Positions 60,237-64,000 of a DNA stretch of 64,000 bases are shown here, piece after piece. The DNA is taken from NCBI GenBank assembly GCA_048266425.1, contig JBLWZN010000023.1:7549-71548 (forward strand), in the 5' to 3' direction. This DNA is from Cerina sp048266425. Lineage in GTDB: Bacteria > Bacteroidota > Bacteroidia > Flavobacteriales > Flavobacteriaceae. Position 1 is the first letter of the stretch. Every line of letters begins with the position of its first letter. Both the position numbers and the translations under genes were made by a program. The notes beneath the pieces were generated by a model, which had not been told where the DNA came from, made no database searches, and was given only the letters and a program-made list of their open reading frames with translations.

Positions 60237-60851
60237 CTAATTGGCCAATTCCAAGATCTTGTCCACTGTAGTTTTGTTGTTTACCCCAAGGCCTTCCTGT
60301 TGATAGGCCAACTCCCCACCTTTGTTAAAAACACTGATGATGTTGGAGTGGGAGAAATCCATCGGAGAAATTTTCTTATAACTTACGGCCAGGACAGCGG
60401 CAAATTCCCGAGTATCCTCTTCGGATCCCTGCAGGAACAGCCATTGATCGGACTCCATATGATTTTCCTTGGCAAAGGACTCCAAACGCTCCGGTGTATC
60501 CGTTGCAGGATCAATGCTTACCAAAATAAATTTTACCTTCTCCTTATCTTTTTGGGGTACTTGTTTCTCAATATTCCGCATATCGGCAACCAGGCGTGGG
60601 CAGGCAATTTTACAGGAAGTATAGAACATCACCATTACGAGCACATGACCTTTTAGTTCCTTTAACTCAATTTCCTTCCCATTCTGACTGGTCCATATGG
60701 ATGGCAAATTATAAATGGACATATCGGAGATCTTATCACTTGGGGTAATTGTATTATTAGCGACTTGCTCTTCCTTTTGCTCTGTCTTGTTCTTACAGGA
60801 TGCGAAGATCATCAGACAGCATATGGTCACCACCTTTACAAACTTTATCAT
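60237..60851 (-). CDS. SCO1/SenC-family copper chaperone lipoprotein
   Basis: 204 residues with a lipobox (MIFASC, C19) and a thioredoxin fold. The copper-binding motif is C80xxxC84 (TSCKIACPRL) with the distal His H168 (MDFSHSNII). These proteins load copper into cuproproteins. Its place just downstream of nirV-nirK on the same strand suggests it supplies NirK copper, although a cytochrome oxidase role is possible. Convergent with the MFS gene. Confidence 0.88.
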   Translation of the reverse strand: MIKFVKVVTICCLMIFASCKNKTEQKEEQVANNTITPSDKISDMSIYNLPSIWTSQNGKEIELKELKGHVLVMVMFYTSCKIACPRLVADMRNIEKQVPQKDKEKVKFILVSIDPATDTPERLESFAKENHMESDQWLFLQGSEEDTREFAAVLAVSYKKISPMDFSHSNIISVFNKGGELAYQQEGLGVNNKTTVDKILELAN

Positions 60852-60876
60852 ACACTTTTTAATAAGGACATTGAAC

Positions 60877-61692
60877 TCATTTGGCCGAACTCAACGATAA
60901 TTTGGCTGCGTTCTCGTTATTTTTACCATCCATGGCACAGCGAAAACCCAAATTTTGAACCGTATAGTTGGCCTTAATGCTTGCACGAAATGCATAGCGC
61001 ATAAAGGCTGCATAATTCATCAGGTCGGTTGCACCTAGTGCAGCGGCACCGCAAAATAGGTTGGCATCTTCATCATTGCCTTTTCGGGATTCCCCCGAGA
61101 GAAGGACCGAATTAAAATCCGATGTCCATTCCCAGACCAAGCCATGCAAGTCGTATATTCCCCAATAGTTTTTAAAGGTGGAGCCAATAGGGTTTTTATA
61201 GGTATGGGGAGCTTCATACCAGCCCAGAATGTATTGGTTATATTGCTTTTTGCTTCGGGCATCGGCCACGGTCTCGTCCGCCATAGCGGCATATTCCCAT
61301 TCGTCCATGGTCGGCAATCTCTTGCCTTGACATTCACAATAGCTTTTTGCAGCAAACCAGGAGACATTGGTAACGGGGGCTTTGGGGACCACATTATCCC
61401 CCATATCGGTATCTGATTTCCAGTTTCTTAAATAACTACCATCGGCAAAAAGTTTTTTTACCTGACTTTTTTTCCATTGTGGATGCTCCTCTACAAAGGC
61501 TAAATAATCCGAATTGGTAACCGGATATCGGTCCATATAAAAGTCGGACACCCTCACCGCAATAGAATCCGATCCATAAAGCGGTGTATAGACCCCGCCC
61601 TTTACCTTGGCCATTTCATCCCCTTGGGCCCGTAACGGGACCCAAGGTAGAATGAAAAGTAAAAGAATAATTCTTTTTAATAGTACGGGCAT
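60877..61692 (-). CDS. nirV: NirV-like FGE-sulfatase (SUMF1) domain protein
   Basis: 271 residues with a signal peptide (LLKRIILLLFILPWVPLRAQ). The SUMF1/FGE fold shows VKGGVYTPLYGSDS, DFYMDRYPVTNSDYLAFVE, APVTNVSWFAAKSYCECQGK, RLPTMDEWEYAAMAD and IYDLHGLVWEWTSDF. The usual RGGSW near the end is replaced by FCGAAALGATDL, then NYAAFMRYAFRASIKANYTV, LGFRCA, the pattern of NirV proteins coded beside nirK. Catalytic function is not established; it may help mature or protect the reductase. It starts 88 bp after nirK and ends 25 bp before the Sco gene. Confidence 0.82.
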   Translation of the reverse strand: MPVLLKRIILLLFILPWVPLRAQGDEMAKVKGGVYTPLYGSDSIAVRVSDFYMDRYPVTNSDYLAFVEEHPQWKKSQVKKLFADGSYLRNWKSDTDMGDNVVPKAPVTNVSWFAAKSYCECQGKRLPTMDEWEYAAMADETVADARSKKQYNQYILGWYEAPHTYKNPIGSTFKNYWGIYDLHGLVWEWTSDFNSVLLSGESRKGNDEDANLFCGAAALGATDLMNYAAFMRYAFRASIKANYTVQNLGFRCAMDGKNNENAAKLSLSSAK

Positions 61693-61780
61693 CCGTTGTT
61701 ATATTTTTGAACTTATTTGAACTTTTTCAATGGGACAAAAAATATCTGATTTTTCCCCAATCCAAAAAGCCAATATCGAT

Positions 61781-63241
61781 TTATTGATTCCGCACCTTTT
61801 TAACCATGGCCGGATCTACGACTTTCTTGGAATTTCCCCAACTGTGGTAAACATAGGTTAATACGTTGGCTATTTCATCATCGTTCAATGTTTGGGCCGT
61901 CATCACGCTGTTGTATTGCTTGCCGTTTACAGTAATCTCACCAGATAGCCCATGAAGTACAATACCGATAGCCCTATCCACATCCGCATTTAGATAATCC
62001 GATTTGGCAAGCGGCGGAAATGCATTTGGAACACCCTGTCCTTCAGCCTGGTGACAAGCGAAACAGGTCTGCATATACGTAGCTTTTCCAAATTCCAACT
62101 GTTCTTCCAGGGACCTAGCGGGAATTTCCGCCTCAGCTACCCCTTTAACTGCTGGCATACTTTGTACTCCACCACCTTCGGGCAGATATATACCATCCTC
62201 GATCTCCCCGGAGTATATCTTTTTATCCTTTTCGCCCTCTACCTTTAACTGTGCCAAGGCACCTTTATTGAATGCCCTGAAAATTGAATGATCCACTAGG
62301 ATAAAGGTACCGGGGACATCTACTTTAAATTCCACTATAGCTGCCCCACCGGCCGGTATCAAAGTAGTCTGTACATTATCGTTGATCCTATCTCCACCTT
62401 CGATGTGGACCCTATCGAATATTTCACCGATGACATGGAAGGAGGATACCAAATTTGGCCCCCCGTTGCCCACGAAAAGCCTAACGGTCTCCCCAACTTT
62501 GGCGGTAATGGCATTATCCCCGGTCAAGGCGCCGACATGGCCGTTAAAGACCACGTAATCCGGTTTTTCGTCAAGAGCCTTCTGCATATCAAAGGGCTGA
62601 AGACCTCTGTCACCATAAGCGCCTTTGGTATAGAAATCGCCCTGCATGATGTAGTATTCCTTGTCTACCGGTGGCAAGCCGCCTTCCGGTTCTACCAAAA
62701 TCAATCCATACATACCATTGCCAATATGCATCCCCACAGGGGCAGTGGCACAATGATAAACATAAAGCCCGGGGTTCAACGTTTTAAATGAAAATACCTT
62801 TTCGTGGCCAGGTGCAACAAAGGAGGATTCGGCCCCACCCCCTGGGCCATTCACTGCATGTAAATCTATGTTGTGTGGCAATTTATTGTCAGGATGGTTC
62901 TGTAAATGGAACTCTACCTCGTCCCCTACTCTGGTCCTAATAAAACTTCCTGGGACAGTCCCACCAAAAGTCCAATAGACATAACGGACCCCGTTGACCA
63001 TCTCTCCTTCCTTTTCCTTGATTTCCATCTTTACGATCAACTTTTTGGCCAATCGTTTGCCAACAGGGGTCGGCACATATGGTGGCGAAGTAAGTTCCGC
63101 CAGCATTTCCCTATTGACGGGAATTTCGCCGGCATCGGCATATTCCTTTTTCTTTTTGTCATTGACGCAAGAGGATAAAAGGATCAAGAGACCAGAGATA
63201 ATAAGGACTTGACCAAAGTTTTTTACAGTTCGTGCTTTCAT
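61781..63241 (-). CDS. nirK: Copper nitrite reductase fused to cytochrome c, lipoprotein
   Basis: 486 residues. Lipobox LLSSC (C25). Two cupredoxin domains: type 1 copper ligands H123, C164, H172, M177 (VYHCATAPVGMHIGNGMYG); type 2 ligands H128, H163 and H318 (ILVDHSIF), with catalytic D126 (NIDLH) and H269 (SSFHVIG). From about 375 a haem domain follows, with C393xxC396H397 (TCFACHQAEGQG). It reduces nitrite to NO in the periplasm. The tethered cytochrome delivers electrons. First of the nirK-nirV-sco group. A palindrome and -7 box lie upstream. Confidence 0.95.
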   Translation of the reverse strand: MKARTVKNFGQVLIISGLLILLSSCVNDKKKKEYADAGEIPVNREMLAELTSPPYVPTPVGKRLAKKLIVKMEIKEKEGEMVNGVRYVYWTFGGTVPGSFIRTRVGDEVEFHLQNHPDNKLPHNIDLHAVNGPGGGAESSFVAPGHEKVFSFKTLNPGLYVYHCATAPVGMHIGNGMYGLILVEPEGGLPPVDKEYYIMQGDFYTKGAYGDRGLQPFDMQKALDEKPDYVVFNGHVGALTGDNAITAKVGETVRLFVGNGGPNLVSSFHVIGEIFDRVHIEGGDRINDNVQTTLIPAGGAAIVEFKVDVPGTFILVDHSIFRAFNKGALAQLKVEGEKDKKIYSGEIEDGIYLPEGGGVQSMPAVKGVAEAEIPARSLEEQLEFGKATYMQTCFACHQAEGQGVPNAFPPLAKSDYLNADVDRAIGIVLHGLSGEITVNGKQYNSVMTAQTLNDDEIANVLTYVYHSWGNSKKVVDPAMVKKVRNQ

Positions 63242-63314
63242 CTTTTTATAGTTTATTTTGGTTAAGGGTTTGCCAAAAGTACAATATTACATATTGGACT
63301 CAAAGAATTGGGCG

Positions 63315-63322
63315 CAAATTTA
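63315..63322 (-). promoter_or_regulatory. Putative nirK -7 element
   Basis: TAAATTTG on the minus strand (complement at 63315-63322). A second TAnnTTTG match, TACTTTTG, is closer to the gene (complement at 63275-63282). The upstream one is favoured because the palindrome at 63345-63358 would then be centred near -40. Confidence 0.45.
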
Positions 63323-63344
63323 ACCCCATGGATTTTGTCAGAAC

Positions 63345-63358
63345 ATGATGTAAGTCAT
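63345..63358. promoter_or_regulatory. Crp/Fnr-like palindrome upstream of nirK
   Basis: ATGATGTAAGTCAT: 5-bp half sites ATGAT and GTCAT-type (perfect ATGA/TCAT) around GTAA, close to the Fnr/Dnr form TTGAT-N4-ATCAA. It is the only such site in the gap between the haemoglobin and nirK genes. Confidence 0.5.
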
Positions 63359-63439
63359 ATTTTGATTTGTTTTTTTTTCGTCCAGGTGGTTGGGAAAATA
63401 CTTTAATATTTAGGCACTCCATCAACATCGATAAAAGCA

Positions 63440-63829
63440 TCATTTCTTCCTACTCTCAAAAATATTGAGGTATAGCATGGTGGACATCTTTCGGGCGCGG
63501 TTCTTTGCTATCTGGGCGGTTTCACCCTCGAAAAGTTCGTCCAAAGTTGCAAACCAAAGGTTGAGCCATAATCCAAAATGCTCGGATTTCATGGTAAAAT
63601 CCATTTTTTCATCGACCTCCTTATGTGCCGCCAAGGGATTTCCCCAATATTTACGCTGAAACAGCAATTGCGTCTCCCAAAAATCGGTCAGCAGCTCCAG
63701 GTGGGTCGGCCAATCTGTGACGATACTGTTGAAGATAGGGCCTAGAACGGAATGTAACTTTATTCTACCATAAAAGGTTTCAACCAAAAGTTTTATATCG
63801 CGTCTTGATGTGATTTCCGTCTTTTCCAT
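63440..63829 (-). CDS. Group III truncated haemoglobin
   Basis: 129 residues. The globin fold of the group III type has DIKLLVETFYGRIKLHSVLG at helix B-C, WETQLLFQRKYWGNPLAAHK in helix E-F, and the proximal F8 His in MKSEHFGLWLNLWFATLDEL. Group III globins bind and detoxify NO or oxygen. It lies 198 bp upstream of nirK on the same strand, which suggests NO handling, though it need not share a transcript. Confidence 0.9.
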   Translation of the reverse strand: MEKTEITSRRDIKLLVETFYGRIKLHSVLGPIFNSIVTDWPTHLELLTDFWETQLLFQRKYWGNPLAAHKEVDEKMDFTMKSEHFGLWLNLWFATLDELFEGETAQIAKNRARKMSTMLYLNIFESRKK

Positions 63830-64000
63830 TAAATTTATACTTTGTGAAGTCCTTGGACCTCTTGTTAAATCATTCGAAACTAACTCTCTTTTGTAAAGCT
63901 CACAAGTTTTTGGTTGAATTCAAATTTTTAGAACAGAAACATCCGTCGTTGAAAATCATCACGTGCAAATAAACCCTCCCGATATTGCAAGTATCATTTC
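63830..64000. other. Window edge, region upstream of the haemoglobin gene
   Basis: 171 bp. It must hold the haemoglobin promoter, but no clear TTTG-N19-TAnnTTTG match is visible. No gene start is seen before the window ends. Confidence 0.3.

Overview
The window looks like chromosomal DNA from a marine-type member of the Flavobacteriia (Bacteroidota). The evidence is the gene families (SusC/BtuB-like TonB receptors with flavobacterial signal peptides, DUF2911, DUF6263, TIGR02757, BatA-type proteins, surface-lipoprotein signals), weak Shine-Dalgarno sequences, and promoters of the Bacteroidota form TTTG-N19-TAnnTTTG, seen best at rpmH. The genus cannot be fixed from the sequence. I see no rRNA, tRNA, prophage, insertion sequence or CRISPR array.

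Layout. 0-7.4 kb: a TonB receptor, a fatty-acid hydroxylase, a SorAB-like sulfite dehydrogenase pair, a methyltransferase, a small membrane protein and folE. 7.8-16 kb: a LolD-like ATPase, TIGR02757, an SGNH hydrolase, a GH20-like protein, DoxX, a GT2 glycosyltransferase fused to a Rossmann domain, and a BatA-type membrane protein. 16.4-29 kb: a dihydroorotase homologue without its metal ligands, DUF4870, an SLC13 transporter, an M1 peptidase, an acyl-CoA ligase, carB lacking its allosteric domain, rpmH (too short for most gene finders), and DUF6263. 29-41.8 kb: cardiolipin synthase with a lytic transglycosylase, an alpha/beta hydrolase, a small GNAT, mtaB, recN, a large GH2 beta-galactosidase lipoprotein, DUF2911 and a propeller-like protein. 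42-48.5 kb: aconitase, SRPBCC plus photolyase, and a YjdI/TMEM175/Crp-Fnr run. 48.5-51.9 kb: a B12-uptake locus (cobalamin riboswitch, BtuB-type receptor, BtuG-like beta-propeller lipoprotein). 52-56.4 kb: an AI-2E family permease and an AraC/response-regulator/histidine-kinase operon. 56.6-60.2 kb: ebfC, threonine aldolase, DUF1684, and an MFS exporter behind a leader ORF and a strong terminator. 60.2-63.8 kb: a nitrite-reduction module (Sco, NirV-like, NirK-cytochrome c fusion, truncated haemoglobin).

Most genes are housekeeping or ordinary flavobacterial accessory genes. The points most worth following are (1) the leader peptide plus intrinsic terminator 12 nt before the MFS exporter start; (2) a mosaic of short tandem repeats with ~7-nt units, made of recurring modules, that occupies many of the long intergenic gaps; (3) a catalytically dead-looking dihydroorotase in the same window as a CarB without its regulatory domain; (4) the nirK module with a Crp/Fnr-like palindrome near -40; and (5) an inverted repeat overlapping the presumed promoter of the photolyase cluster.
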